Source of the DNA: Cyathus striatus
Taxonomy: Eukaryota > Basidiomycota > Agaricomycetes > Agaricales > Nidulariaceae
Assembly (NCBI GenBank): GCA_025738555.1
Contig: JAOVFP010000003.1
Location: forward strand, 3,472,001-3,536,000
Direction: 5' to 3'
Length of the DNA stretch: 64,000 bases
The position numbers and the translations under genes are program-made. Under the pieces are notes generated by a model that saw only the letters and a program-made list of their open reading frames with translations, ran no database searches and had not been told where the DNA came from. This document shows positions 22,473 to 34,756 of this stretch, piece by piece. Within the stretch, counting starts at the first letter, position 1. Each line of letters begins with the position of its first letter.

Positions 22473-23674
22473 CAGGACCCTTGATAATCCAGCCAAAGGT
22501 TTGATACAGGTCCCCCTATGCTGCTCTAATTAATTGTCAAATGTCAGATACTCTTTGGCTGGTGTCCCCCTGTCACAGGCAGCAACATTCTCATGATGTC
22601 ATGTTCTGCCATCCCCCTATGGCACTGGCCTCATGGCAAGGTCAGATACCTATCCACCTATTAGCACAGCCACATCCATAATTTTTTCCATCAACCAATG
22701 TGTACCTTAACTATTTCTTTTCCTCATCGACATCCCTGATCTTCCTGGCTCATTGGTGCTCAACACAGCATTCATACCCATTTCCACTGCCTGAGTGTTG
22801 TATCAGCCTCTATTAGCCTAAAATCAATATAGACAACTGTAAGGTTTTTTCACTCATTACCACTGCCTCAAACCAGGCTCCTGACAATGTACCAACAGCC
22901 ATAGTGTATTGCTCTAGTTCTTCCTTGCTTTTCCTCTAAGCAAATGACTTCAAACACTCACAGCTTCAATGTGTGGCCAAGGTATTATCCTTCTCTAGTA
23001 TACTTGCTTTGCATATAAATTGTAACAATAAATCGAAGATTTTGAAAATATCATTGCTCTGTGCCTCATAGTATAAGCTGCTAGATCTATTCCTCACATT
23101 TCATCACTCTCAATTCATTTGTGATCTTATTTTCTCACTCAATTCCAATGTATTCTGACATATTTTATAAGACAGGCTTAGACAATGTCATTATATCTCT
23201 CTGCTGGTCAAGATCTCACCAAGTGGATTGGCTCTGGAAAAGTCTATCAAAATGTTCCAGACTTTGTATCTGATGAGCTTCTTCGACATATGAAGCTTGC
23301 TAATGTACCAAGTGCAGTTTTGATTTCAACATGCACAGCCTCACCCATAGACTTGGTTCAAATATCTCTACAAGATATATTGGAGGAGTTTCAGCTCAAA
23401 CCTGCAGTGAAAAGATTTTTATATAATATAGCTTCTCATCCTCTTTCTATTCTAAATGAGCTTCCAATTCCCTCGAACAACTTATAATATAATATAATAG
23501 ACCTTTTTTTTTTTGAGGTTTGATACTATGTCCCCCTATGAATGCTAGTATCATTAGCTTAGATATGCTATCCCCCTAGAATTGAAGAAATTTCAGACAA
23601 TTTTTTTCCCCCTATAACCCCCCCAAAATAGTGATTTTGGTATCAAACCTTTGGTGGGATTATCAAGGGTCCTG
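22473..23674. mobile_element. Non-autonomous TIR element, 1202 bp, with 6-bp target duplication
   Basis: The left end CAGGACCCTTGATAATCC... and the right end ...GGATTATCAAGGGTCCTG form a terminal inverted repeat of about 35 bp with two mismatches (it continues through CCAAAGGTTTGATAC). GTGTGA stands immediately outside both ends (22467-22472 and 23675-23680). The interior has several TCCCCCTAT motifs near both ends. No transposase domain is seen. It is nested in the 21695-24891 element. The superfamily is uncertain; a 6-bp duplication fits none of the common groups exactly. Confidence 0.8.
23185..23487 (+). CDS. Unidentified 100-aa frame inside the TIR element
   Basis: An open frame of 100 aa from ATG 23185 has balanced, globular-looking composition (WIGSGKVYQNV, LQDILEEFQLKPAVKRF). 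No known domain. It may be a captured exon from a host gene, because no other part of the element looks coding. Expression is unproven. Confidence 0.3.
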   Translation: MSLYLSAGQDLTKWIGSGKVYQNVPDFVSDELLRHMKLANVPSAVLISTCTASPIDLVQISLQDILEEFQLKPAVKRFLYNIASHPLSILNELPIPSNNL

Positions 23675-23781
23675 GTGTGATGTGTCTTGGTCATGTGATA
23701 TTTCAATCATGTGACAAAGTATTAGAAAGCGGAGGGTTGATGGAGGTATATAGTGTGGGAAATATTTTTTCTGTACAAGTC

Positions 23782-23860
23782 TTCATGGTGTAGTGGTTAA
23801 TTTCTGTACTGTGGGAAAACTATTAGTCATCACTCCGAGGCTGTTGGTTCAATTTGTCAC
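23782..23860 (+). mobile_element. tRNA-derived SINE-like segment
   Basis: TGGTGTAGTGG at 23786-23796 matches the RNA polymerase III A box, and GGTTCAATT at 23846-23854 nearly matches the B box (final C lost), with normal spacing. No acceptor stem can be drawn, so it is not a tRNA gene. A SINE head is the best reading. Confidence 0.4.
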
Positions 23861-24891
23861 AACCATGCCCCTAGCCTGACTCAGCAGCAGAGTACAAGAG
23901 GGTGACTGCAGAGAAGCAAGGGTGAGTATGAGACAAAAGCAGAGAACAAGAACTCAGGGGGTAGGACTTCGGCTTCAGCTTATGTGCTGTGCCCCTGGGA
24001 TTCCTGGTCCTAGATTTCGGAGTAAGGGCAAGCCCTTTGGAGAAGACAAAGGACAAGAAGATGAGAGGTGTAACTCAAGTCAGACTGAAGGGTGAGGACA
24101 TAGTTCAATACAAAACTGAAGACTAAAGTATAAATTGAGTACTACTTAAATACTAGAGACTCAGAGTAAGTAAAGGCTGCTGGCCAAGGCCAGTGGAGAA
24201 GTACAGTCAGGGTAGGTGTACATAGAATGAAGACTATAACTAATTAAACATAATAAAACACATTGGAGAAGTGAGTGCATATGGCAGTGTAAAGTAAAAC
24301 AGATAGTGGCACACCTAAGAATGATAAGTGACTCACTATGAGATGTATACTACAATACTGAGGGGATAGCTCAGTATGGTGGAAGAAGGGAAATGAGAGT
24401 AATCTATGTACAGTAATCAATATGTAATTTTAAGAGCATAGTCAAAGTCCAGAGTAAACAAGGTAAAGGTGGAGTAAGAGCATAGGAGTCTGGAGGTAGG
24501 CGATACAGGATATGACACAATTCTGAATGGAGTAATTATTTACTATGTACATTTATTTTTATTATTAGTAAGCAACACTATGAAATACAATTGAAGCTCA
24601 CTGCTATTGTATAAGCTTCATGTGAATTTCTCATGAAATTTACGTGAACTTCACCAAGTGACATGAAAATCTGGTGAAAAATTTCATGTGAAGATCAAGT
24701 GAATTATTCATCTGAATTCACATGAATTGGTGAAGTTCATGTGAAATTCAGGTGAAATTCAGGTGAAATTGTTAGCAGTGTTCTCACTGAAATTCAGCAA
24801 AAATAATGCAAAAAAGTTCATCTAAATTTCACATGAACTTCACCAATTCATGTGAATTTCATGTGAAATTCACATGTAAGGGGGGGGAGTG

Positions 24892-25259
24892 TAAAGAGCT
24901 CAGTATATGTACCCCAGATGTTGTTATTAGCTATGTACTCAGCTGGCTCAGATCCAGTACCCTTTTGGAACTGAATTTGATGCCTGACATATCTGTGTTA
25001 GAAGTGATCTGACACTTCTCTGATGACTAATGAACCTTAGGTAGACTTAGATAAACTTAGGTACTGGACCTGGGTTTGGACCTTGGTTGGACCCTTGGAC
25101 CCTTGGACTTTAGTAGATAAGCCAGTAGTATATAATCCTGAGGTCCTACAGTGGCAATTCCCACTTGCTCACTGTACATTGGACTTCAGGTAAGCTGTAC
25201 ACATACTACTTCAATCTAACACTTGCTCACTGTACATTGGACTTCAGACTCTATTGTGT
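24892..25259. repeat. Intergenic with a 28-nt direct repeat
   Basis: CACTTGCTCACTGTACATTG followed by GACTTCAG occurs at 25162 and again at 25220, a 58-bp period. Before it lies a GGACCTTGG/GGACCCTTGG run and a TATA-like TATATAA at about 25128. It may be the end of an LTR or another terminal sequence, but no partner was found. Confidence 0.45.
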
Positions 25260-25470
25260 CTCTCTCAGTCCTGCAGGTCACTGCTTTGGTTGTACATCTC
25301 ACAATCTGAATTTATGTGGGACACTCCTTACATTCAGGCATTCAGGTGGGGCTACAGCTTTAGCTGAACACAGAATTCCTCTCAAATCCATACAGAAAAT
25401 TGATCATTGGAACTCTGATACTTTCCAAATCTATATTCATAAGCACCCTACTTTAATTGCTTCACTTTGA
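25260..25470 (+). pseudogene. Tyrosine recombinase C-terminal remnant (Crypton/DIRS-like)
   Basis: The frame ending at 25470 reads FRHSGGATALAEHRIPL, SIQKIDHWNSDTF, then QIYIHKHPTL. This is the end of a fungal tyrosine recombinase: the GGAT helix after the HxxR box, the GRWSSDxF box and the catalytic Tyr in YIRxHP. The HxxR histidine is lost and GRW has become DHW, so it is inactive. No further catalytic region is recognisable upstream. Confidence 0.6.
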
Positions 25471-26427
25471 CTGCCACACAACATTGCATAATTTTACTTT
25501 ACTTTTTCTTTCTTCTTTTTTCTTTATCTCTCATCCTTTTATAATTAATATAATATCTAATAGCCAATACTCTTTCACCCTCTCTTTTTCATATTTTTTC
25601 CTAGTATTGTCTTTAATATTGTGCTACTTTTGTGGCATTGATATTTGACAGCAATAGATGGGCTCCTTTTCAAGGTGGTGTTGTCATTCTTGCTTTCACA
25701 GGAGAACTCATGCACTGCCACTCCTACTCATTTTGGTGTGAGTGAGAACAATTGGTTGATTTCTACAGCCACTGATTTCTACTACCATTGATTTCATATC
25801 TCAAATTGGTTGCATTTCCCTCCTGTGTGAAATCAATGAGCTCTCACTGACCATCTAGTGCACACCCTCACTAGTTAGCAACAGGGATTGATCAAATTGA
25901 TAGCCATGACTCAAATGGGAATGTCAAGATGAGAAAACCCAAAGTGTGTCAAGATCAGGAACTGATCAGAAGTATACACAGGACATGTGGGTGCATCTGG
26001 GTAGTTGGCAGAAGGTTGCCAGACACAAATATAACACTAAAGAGATGTAGACCAATAAGGTGCTTACTTGCTGGAAATGTTCTTTGTGGATACAGCAGTT
26101 GCAAGGCCACTTCCAGGGTGTTGTACAAGTGGGCATATGATGAGGAAGTGGAGGTGCACAGGGTGGGGTAGGAGGAGGGTGAGGTGTTTAAGCAGGTGCA
26201 GGGGAAAGAGACATGGAGTGTGTTTGGGTATTGGTGGAAAGAGGGAGAATAGGGATGGTACTGTGTGTCATAGGTGTCTGCCTGCTACCATACTTTTACA
26301 TAAAGCAGTAATTCTAATAAATTAATAAAATAGGTGAAGTCAACATGTTAATGAAAAGAATTCACATAAAAAAGGAGAGTGCTATATATTGCAAAAATGT
26401 ACTACTAAATACAGTTGAGAAAACATA
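25471..26427. other. Gene-poor, CpG-poor stretch
   Basis: No supported gene. The last 130 bp are the inverted 3' flank of NLR copy 2 and match the flank after copy 1. Confidence 0.5.
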
Positions 26428-29400
26428 TTACAAAGAGGAAGTAATACAACATATCCAATGTGACCCATGACAGAATTTTGAAAGATCTAACCTGCATGAA
26501 ATTTGTGGACCTATAATCAAAATGGTATCAAAGTCACATAAACCAGACCTTAAATAGTCAGGAACCCAGAAAAGTAAATTGCCTGTCTTATCTGTAGTCC
26601 AGCCATTTCTATAACATGAAGTATAAATTGAAGGGCCTCCAAGTGAAAGTAAATTGCTAAGATGACCTGTATAATTGATATTTAATGATCTACAGCTATT
26701 GACCACAAAGATTACACACCTGATGTCAATTGCAACTTTCTAATATCCTGCAAGCCTGACACCATTTACTGGGCATTTGGGGAAAGTGGAACTGATGTAA
26801 CTGAATTTGTGCAATCTTCAAATGGACCAGTAGCAATTGCACCATTCTCCACATCCCATATTCTCACAGTTTCATCATCTGAGCATGATACCACTTGCTT
26901 TCCACCTGGAGAAAATACTACTGATGTGACTGAATGTGTGTGATCTTTAAATAAACTAGCAGCAATTGTTCCACTCTCCAAATCCCATATTTGCACAGTA
27001 TGATCATATGAGCCTGATACCACTTGCTTTCCATCTGGAGAAAATGCTACTGATGTGACTGAAGCTGTGTGACCTTCAAATGGACCAGCAGCAATCACCC
27101 CACTCTCCACATCCCATATTCTCACAGTATGATCCCATGAGCCTGATACCACTTGCTTTCCATCTGAAGAAAATGCTACTGATGTGACTGAAGCTGTGTG
27201 ACCTTCAAATGGACCAGCAGCAATCACCCCACTCTCCACATCCCATATTCTCACAGTATGATCCCATGAGCCTGATACCACTTGCTTTCCATCTGGAGAA
27301 AATGCTACTGATGTGACTGAAGCTGTGTGACCTTCAAATGGACCAGCAGCAATCACCCCACTCTCCACATCCCATATTCTCACAGTTTGATCATATGAGC
27401 CTGATACCACTTTCTTTCCATCTGGAGAAAATACTACTGATGTGACCAAAATTGTGTGACCTGTATATGGGCCAGCAATTTTTTTTCCAGTTCTGGTGTT
27501 CCATATACTAACTGTGCAATTTTGGTATCCAATGCTAATTTTCTGTCCATCAGAAGAAATAGCCAAACTTATCACTGATGATGTATGGTGGTAAACTTCA
27601 CTTCCTTTATATCTCCAATCTTCTTTGATGTTACTCCATCTGAAAATAATATTCCCAAATATTTTATGATATTTATCATAAATAACTGATTTTTTCGGAG
27701 TAAATGGCAATGCTGAAAGATAAATATGTGGTGCACTTGTTGTTATTGGAACATTGAAATGTAATATAAATTGAATTGCTTCATTAATAAATTCTTCAAA
27801 TATTTTCTCATGTTATATATATTTAATTCAGTGTCTAATCCAAGCTAATTTTTATTGGACATACATTTGACAATCTTTCAATTCTTTAAGTAAACCCAAA
27901 GCCTTAGGTATTTCATTTAGCAAGCTCATGACTTCAAGCCAATATAGAAATTTTTCATATAAAAATTCCACTTGCTCATTTATTCTTTCTATTTTATATT
28001 CTTGACTTTTAATGTCTATCTCATGTGAAAGCCAATAGACACAGCAGTATTGCAAATAACTTGGTATGCAATGCTGGATCTTTTCAGATAAATTTTCAAT
28101 ATCTTGATTTTCCTTATATGATGTTTCTAAATTACAGATGTTGAACTTTAATTCTTCATTTAAAATTTTATATATTTTTGTCTGCATTTTAATGCTGTAT
28201 GTCATTTTATTGATTTTGTAGTGCTCCATATTGCATCTTTCTGTTAAGAATTCAACAAATGACAAATGTCTTGTAATCACTTTTTCATCATTTGTGGACA
28301 CCACAGGCTGTAAACATCTTAGAATAACTTGAATATTATCTTCAAGATCTTCATTTTCATCTTCACAAATGAAGTGATATATATCATTTATGGTTAATGG
28401 CACTTTTGCAAGTATTATTAACCCCAGGACATTCTGAGCAGTTAGTTTGTCTATCTCACTCCAGGCTTCAAATGAAATTTGCAGAATTTGAATATATAAC
28501 TTGTCAATGCCAGACACTGTACTTTGTTCTTGATTTTCCATAATTTTTTGCAACTTTTTCTTTGGAGATATCATGCCTTGTTGATCTGAGGTAATAAATT
28601 TAACAGCAGTGTAGGCCCAAATGAACAATCCAGAAGCTTTTGTTGCCATTGCATTCAAAGCCTCATCACTTGGTTTCCAATTCAACCCAGAGTAAGATTC
28701 TTCAAATCTTCTCTTTATATAAAATATTATATCTTTGTTAATTTCTGATTCTGGACTTGAACCAATTTCCAACTCATAATCAATGCATACTTCAGCTCTC
28801 TCCAGCCCTAATGGCTTTGAACCAGATCTTCCAGTAATTATAAATTTACACTTTTTTGACAATTTTGACCAAGAGAATAATGTGTTCATGAAAATATGCT
28901 TATCATCTGAAGTTCTGCATTCATCCAATGCATCAACAATAACCACTGGATTGTGAAGTTGGTTCAGATATTCAATGAAGCTCATAGAGATAAGATTATC
29001 AAAGTGCCATTTAATATCTTGAATTCTAAATGTGTTATCCAGTCTTTTTGCCATTGCTTCAGCAATCAAAGTGTGATTAGAAGCTATATTTGCTGCTATA
29101 GTTCTCCAAATAGTGCAGGTATCACCAAGAACTGCATCATCCCTTTTGAAGAAGTGGTAGCCACAGAGTCTTTGAGTGCCACAGAGCTTAGAAACCATAC
29201 TAGATGCAATAGCTGATTTCCCACTTCCAGGATACCCAGTAATCCACATTACATCTGGTGTTGACTCATCTAATAGTGAGAACAATTGAATATATAATAT
29301 AGTTTAGTATTACAGATTACACATACCAAAATCAAGAAGTCATTTATCCATATTGTCAAACAAGCTCTTTCTGGTTCCTTCCATGCAGCAAGGAACATAA

Positions 29401-29576
29401 TAATGATCATGAGATACTGGCTTTAGTAAACTAAGCTTTAGTGCAATTTCATTTTTGTTGCCATCATTAATATTGGTAATGACATCTCGACCAGCAGCAG
29501 TGAATTTTGAATTTTGAATGGTTGGATTATGTACATTTTTGAGCATTTCGGTGCTTGATGCAGATGCAGTAGCCAT
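26428..29576 (-). pseudogene. NACHT-WD40 NLR-like gene, copy 2 (pseudogene, 7 WD40 repeats)
   Basis: It aligns over its full length with copies 1 and 3: exon 1 29576-29327, exon 2 29269-27865, the WD40 exon from about 27800, and the tail exon ending at 26428. Walker A and B are unchanged. Four lesions are visible: TGA for Trp near the end of exon 1 (29340-29342); a 1-nt deletion at the end of exon 2 (1405 instead of 1406 nt); loss of the AG acceptor before the WD40 exon (TATAACAT where copy 3 has TATAGCAT); and TAA in the last repeat (frame ends at 26766). Only 7 WD40 repeats are present and three carry the same TASVTS signature, so they arose by recent duplication or homogenisation. Confidence 0.9.
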
Positions 29577-29589
29577 GGGTTCAAATTTC

Positions 29590-30190
29590 TTATTGTCGGG
29601 TTCGCAGGTACGAAGTTAGAATCTTGAGGTTCACAGAGCGAGAGGGGGAAGAAACATGTCGATGTTGCTACTGTCGTTTTAAACCCATACCCAGGCCTGC
29701 ATCACGCACTGATAGAGGACATTAATAGCAAGCCAGTAGATTTTCTCGTTCATTCGGAGATCGGACAGCGTGGTCTTCAATTTATCACATATGTGCGCTA
29801 TAAATATTGTGAAGGCCCATGCGGAAAGACCACGAGACCAGCGAATGAACCAATAGAAGACTTACTGCAAGTGTTGCTTCCTCGCTCAAATCTGATAATC
29901 AAAGGGCAATGACATGAAAGATGTCGAATGTGAGAATGCCCTGTACATTGGAAAAAAGAGGCGAACACTGATTTATAAAGATAAGACGAAGACATGGGTG
30001 TGGTCATTTTCCTAATTCATGCGAGAAGCGCAAGTTACACTGGGAGACAACTTAATAGAAGATCAAATGCATCGGTGTATGTCCCCCATTAGCCTACTTA
30101 TTCTTTCTCACAACGTCATGCCTAAGCAACGAAAACGGGTTTATTTCGTGGTCAAAACGTAATTGAAGATTGATTGACTGAGGAGTCGTA
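29590..30190 (-). promoter_or_regulatory. Upstream region of NLR copy 2, shared with copy 3
   Basis: The region matches 38160-38880 in inverted orientation (for example CATTCTCACATTCGACATCT and CTCTGTGAACCTCAAGATTC). The proximal 150 bp are also shared with copy 1. It is CpG-containing, unlike the gene body. It holds promoter and 5' UTR, but no clear TATA box was found. Confidence 0.6.
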
Positions 30191-30194
30191 GAAG

Positions 30195-33100
30195 AACTGG
30201 AGGGGCACGAGCGCGTAGCTGGTCGTGCGACTAATTGTTTTCTTACATAATGGATACGACTTCTCAACGATCTCAACGATGCTCACCTGAATCCCAGCCA
30301 ATCATGTGGTACGATCGCCTATGAGCTCGGTGATCCCGTCTTTCTCTCTTTCTAGGCTATCCACTCCGGCTCAGCCTCGGACACCAGAATATAACGTTGA
30401 GACGCTTGTCCACTCTCGCTCCAGCTCAAAGTTCCGAACGGCGCTGGAAGAACCATACTTGCTTCCTCCCTCCGTTACCTGGCCATCGTTTGAAGTAGCG
30501 AGATCAGAGGGCGCATGCCCAGGCTTAGTCTGTTCTGGGTTAAGATGGAGCCTGTGGTCGAACTCCTTTGCCGTCAAGTATGTCTTCCTGCTACCTTCCA
30601 TTGCAATCTATGACCGTTATCTCCCAGCTCCCCCCACCTCAGGCCTCTACGCTTTCTTCGTGACAGACAAAACCATTACAGTCCAAGTTGCAACGTCTCG
30701 CCTTCCGGAGTTCTCTCTGCTTCAACCTTCAGCACGTTGCATGTTGACATCTGCGCCAGGGCTGAAAGATCAGGAGAGGCTTGGTTAAAAGAATAATGTG
30801 GCTTTCAAAGTCGACAAGCGGGAGGGGATGGAAGGGGGAGGATACTTGGACAGGTTGGCGAGATCGGTGCAGCGTTCTGCAGCAGGCTTACTATATTGCT
30901 TCAGGTCAGTTCTCTTTCCATTCGTTTTTGTGATGTACTGACGAAGCAGGACTTGTACAGACGCAATACCGCGCATTTGCGTCTCAATATCAACCGGAAA
31001 TGTAACGTGCCATGCGAATGGCGCACCATCTAATCTTTAACGTCCTTTGGTCATCGTCTCAAGCACCCTCCCGAGTCCAACCCTCCTTTTCCCGTGGCAG
31101 TTTGACCCTCTCCCTAGTCACATTGCATTCCCTCTATGCCTCCAACCCACCAGGAAAGGCACAGCTGGCACCGGCCATAACGATAATGCTGCCCTCAATG
31201 CCGGATCCTCCAATGGGGCGGAAAATAAATGGGCCAGGTTCCCTTACGAGGCTCTAGGTACGCGTGATGTATGTGTGTTTCTACTCTTTAATTTGTCGTT
31301 TGCTTGGACTGATTCGCTTTCCTCTTGCTATGGTAGATATTCAACACCCTCCCTCGCGTCGACGACGGGCGGCTTTCACTGCTTACTGGCCCTTTCATCG
31401 CCAGCGCTCAACCGCATACATAGCAGGACAACGCGAAGCAGGTGAACTTGATGAAGGAGTCGAAAACCGTCGCTCTTGATGTGGAGAGGCCGGGGAGGGC
31501 ATTGGTTATCTACGGCTATTAGTGCGTTGATTCTTGGTTGATTCCTCTTTTCAGGTTTGGACTGAAGCATGGTGCCATTTGTGATCTAGAGAGCTTTCGT
31601 CTTTTCCACTACCTCGTTGCAGGTGTGGTACGGTATCGTGAATACCCCTCCGATGCCTGTTTCCTGAGGTTACGCAGAGATGAATTCTATTTTCGTTCGT
31701 GTACGCCAGCCATGCGTACGGCGTACATAGAAATCTTCTTGTTGACGAGGACTTTCGTTTCGACTATTCTGCGCGGAAATGTAGGTGCTCCATGAGCAGC
31801 TCATGATGAGCTCTGCCTTTTTTCTGCGCCTTTGATGGGGTTTAGTTATCCCGGTGCTCTCTTCCCCATACCCCGCGGGCTTCATCGAAACATGGTGTCG
31901 TTCGAGGATTTGGGGGGGTTTGGAGGGGCTTGGATGCTCGCCTCTAACTAGTGGCGGGGGCAGCACCCGTGTGTTGGAGGAGGGCACATCGTAGCGTGAT
32001 CGTGCTCTTTCGTCACGAGCCGTACGTGGCTGCTCTACACGGGCCATGGCTACCAGTCAGAGATCTGCCAGTGCTGCTCATATGCACAGCGTCCTTAATC
32101 CCACCTGCTCGAGATGACATGCCACTGAATACTGCACCCAAGACGAGCCTTTCTAAACCCCGACCTGATCCTTGAACATGAATAGTTTCCTCAGTTCTGG
32201 ATGCGTATATCCACGCGCGAGTTGACATAACGAACGTATTTTGGAGCTATTACCGATGGTTATGGATGACATAGGGGGCAGCGCGGAATCTCCCCAGCCC
32301 TTTGAAGGGGATCTTTTCTCTGCGAGGGGTGGTGGTATGGCCTCTGGACTGCAGGGTAGTGAGGGGGGAGAACTTTAAAGGTACGTCTTTTATAGTGGTC
32401 TATCCACAACGTTTTTAACTTGAATACAATTAGAGTTGCACTTTCTCTACCGCTGTCTACTAGCAACGTGGTGCATAACGCAGCTGGTACTGAAGTGGGT
32501 GCCGAAGTGAATACTGATTCCGGAAAGGTGTTAACGAGGGAAGCTGTCTGTACTCATTCTTCGCGTTACTCACAAGCTTGTACCGCAAGAACCATTCGGG
32601 CAGCTGGATAACTTGAAGCTCTCGCCTCGCTCATGGCACTTCACTGTATCTCTATACACGCACCACGTTTAGCGTTTCATGCCAATCGCACGGGTTTCGC
32701 TGCGAACCTCTATACACATACATTCGCCAGGACTGAAGCTGCCGAAGGCGTGATCGGTTGAAGATGGTTACTTTTCCGTCTGCTGGGATTGCGAAGTAAT
32801 GGCCAGGATAGCACCATCCTTCCTCTCATATTCCACGCTGTAGATAGCCTCAGTTACCCTCTGCGGCTGTCACCTTCCTTAACAGCATTCTCTCGAGATG
32901 GCATATTATGGACTATTGACCTCGGAAGCTACGCCCGCCTCAGAGTTCGGGTGATAGCTTCACTTACCCTAAACATGGACTGTAACGCTCTCTTCGCCAT
33001 ACAGGCCTGTAATGTAAGCGTTATTCGGACTGCTGAATACCTTGGGGGTGTCATCTCGCTCAGGACCTGCTCAGGACACTTCACTTTAGCTCGATACCTG

Positions 33101-33480
33101 CGCGGCATTCAGTCTTTCATGCTTTGCGCTGTGTACCTATATGCATACGTTCTCGAGGCTGAATCTATTGAAGGCGTAATCAGTGGAAAATAGTCACTAC
33201 AATTGCTTGAATTGCATAGCGAAGTATCTGGGATAGCGCCGACCTTCCTCTCATATTTTACGCTGTAGATGGCCTCAGTCATCGTCTGCGACTGGCATCT
33301 CCTTCAATCAGGAAGAGAACGTGATGGACTTCTATCCTAGGACGATATCGCCGTACTGTGCCGGGGCTGTAGGGACTCTGGGAGCGGATAACAAGGGAAC
33401 AATCGGTTCTATTCGTGTTCGAGGTTTGCGTGGGATTCTCTAAAATATACAACGCAATGGCCACCAACCACCACTCTCCC
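30195..33480 (+). repeat. Unit R, copy 1 (longest CpG-rich copy)
   Basis: A dispersed repeat of unknown nature, defined by its four copies here. It begins near GGGGCACGAGCGCGTAGCTG. It contains stretches conserved in all copies, such as TGGTCGAACTCC, GCCGTCAAGTATGTCTTCC, TTTTTGTGATGTACTGACGA and AAAGGCACAGCTGGCACC. Frames on its minus strand are partly conserved between copies (MEGSxKTYL, VHLLRVVLLCMRL), so it may derive from a spliced gene, but stops interrupt them. This copy keeps most CpG sites that have turned into TG or CA in copies 3 and 4. Confidence 0.75.
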
Positions 33481-34019
33481 CGAACACTCGCAGCTCGTCG
33501 CTACGTATCACAACCACTTAAACCAGAACCACCCTTCTTCACTTCAAATCAGATTTGATAGCATTTCTCGCAACACCTGGTGCGACACACCTCCCCCTCT
33601 CTCAATGGGCCGCCACCCAGCTAACGCTGACAACCCTGGGCTTCTTCAAACTCTTCACCAAAGATTAAAAAGGAACGATGTTAATGAGAATGGAATGTGA
33701 AGCGTGTGCTGAGCGCGATAGTGCTCGCAGCCAAGACATACGAGGGAGAGCGGGAGGCGTTCGCATTGTTTATAGCTAGCAGCCGGCGGCTAATTTTCTC
33801 TCGACAAACTCCTTCTCCCACTACGACTGCCACCCATCCAACCATTCATCTGCAAGGGCTGAATCAACTCTATCACCCTCGACAGACGACTACTTTCATC
33901 TAATAGACCCACTAATTAGATCCACTCGCTCGGCCCATCCTTAACATCCAACGGTACCGGTAAGTAGTTTTCTTATCTTACCGGAACCAACCAGAACGCT
34001 ACTTACCTCGTTCAACTCA

Positions 34020-34224
34020 GGCCTCGAAGCACTGGATGTCCCTGGAGGAATTTGTTCGACAGGTTATGCCCCCCCTCCTGTCGGGGGAGGAGAATATTCC
34101 GATTGGAAATTCGAAGGATTGGTGGGAGCGCTTTGGGGAGGGGGAGAGGATTTGGCACGGGCTAGACTTGCTGGTAGGTGAGGGGAAGATTCGTGGAGGA
34201 GAGAAGGTGGATGCGATAGTATAG
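34020..34224 (+). pseudogene. C-terminal fragment of a short-chain dehydrogenase (SDR)
   Basis: After an acceptor TTCAACTCAG the frame reads ASKHWMSLEEFVRQVMPPL, then GEENIPIGNSKDWWERFG. A segment of the form MPLDEFxxxVM...GExEIxVGxSK is the end of DltE-type SDR proteins. The Rossmann fold and YxxxK site are absent, so it is a fragment. The same sequence recurs inverted at 36.5-36.7 kb. Confidence 0.5.
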
Positions 34225-34756
34225 GCTAAGTATTGACGTATCACGGAATGGTATCGTTTAGAAAGTGCAATGATATCCTACTATACATTAAAGTCACAAC
34301 CTCCTTGGCACCTACACCTACACTTCCCGGCTTTTACATAAGTGTAACCCACCACAGAGGCCAGAATGACCAAACCCAACCCAACATTAGGGTTAGCCAA
34401 TCACGTCTTCCGTCCCGCCTGGACTGTTGACGACATTCTTCCGACTGCCACCAACCCAATTGCGCCTTTCTTTCTTCCCCTCTCTTCCTAACTGTTCCTA
34501 TCACCCCCTTGTGCAACCGGGGAAATACGATCCTACGACCCGGGAGACTCATCCATATGGCTTGGAAGGAAGATAATCATTATGCAAGATATATATAACA
34601 TCGTCGCAAGCATGGTGTGCTGGCTCGAACCTCGAACTCAGGGCCTACTTTATACCTACATAGGGAATAGGGAACTGATTATCTGGTCTCTTTAACCCCC
34701 CTCTGTAAACCCAACGAACAAAATCGATCCGTCTGCTCCATCTACCCACCGAAATC

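Larger units (their letters stand above)
21695..24891. mobile_element. DNA transposon-like element with CACTCCCCC ends and subterminal TTCATGTGAA repeats
   Basis: The left end starts CACTCCCC... followed by TTCACCATGAATTCACATG. The right end finishes CACATGTAAGGGGGGGGAGTG, its imperfect inverted copy. Inside each end, for about 200-300 bp, TTCATGTGAA/TTCACATGAA motifs repeat in both orientations. CACT termini with dense subterminal repeats are typical of CACTA (EnSpm) elements, but no 3-bp target duplication is visible (TTG left, TAA right) and no transposase is present. It contains a second element (22473-23674) and a SINE-like segment. Confidence 0.55.

Noticed and set aside
23782..23860. 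tRNA gene
   Set aside because: A box and partial B box exist, but no acceptor or anticodon stem can be paired.
28953..29216. Plus-strand frame opposite NLR copy 2 (and its equivalents opposite copies 1 and 3)
   Set aside because: The same antisense frame recurs because the sense sequence is conserved; it has no domain of its own.
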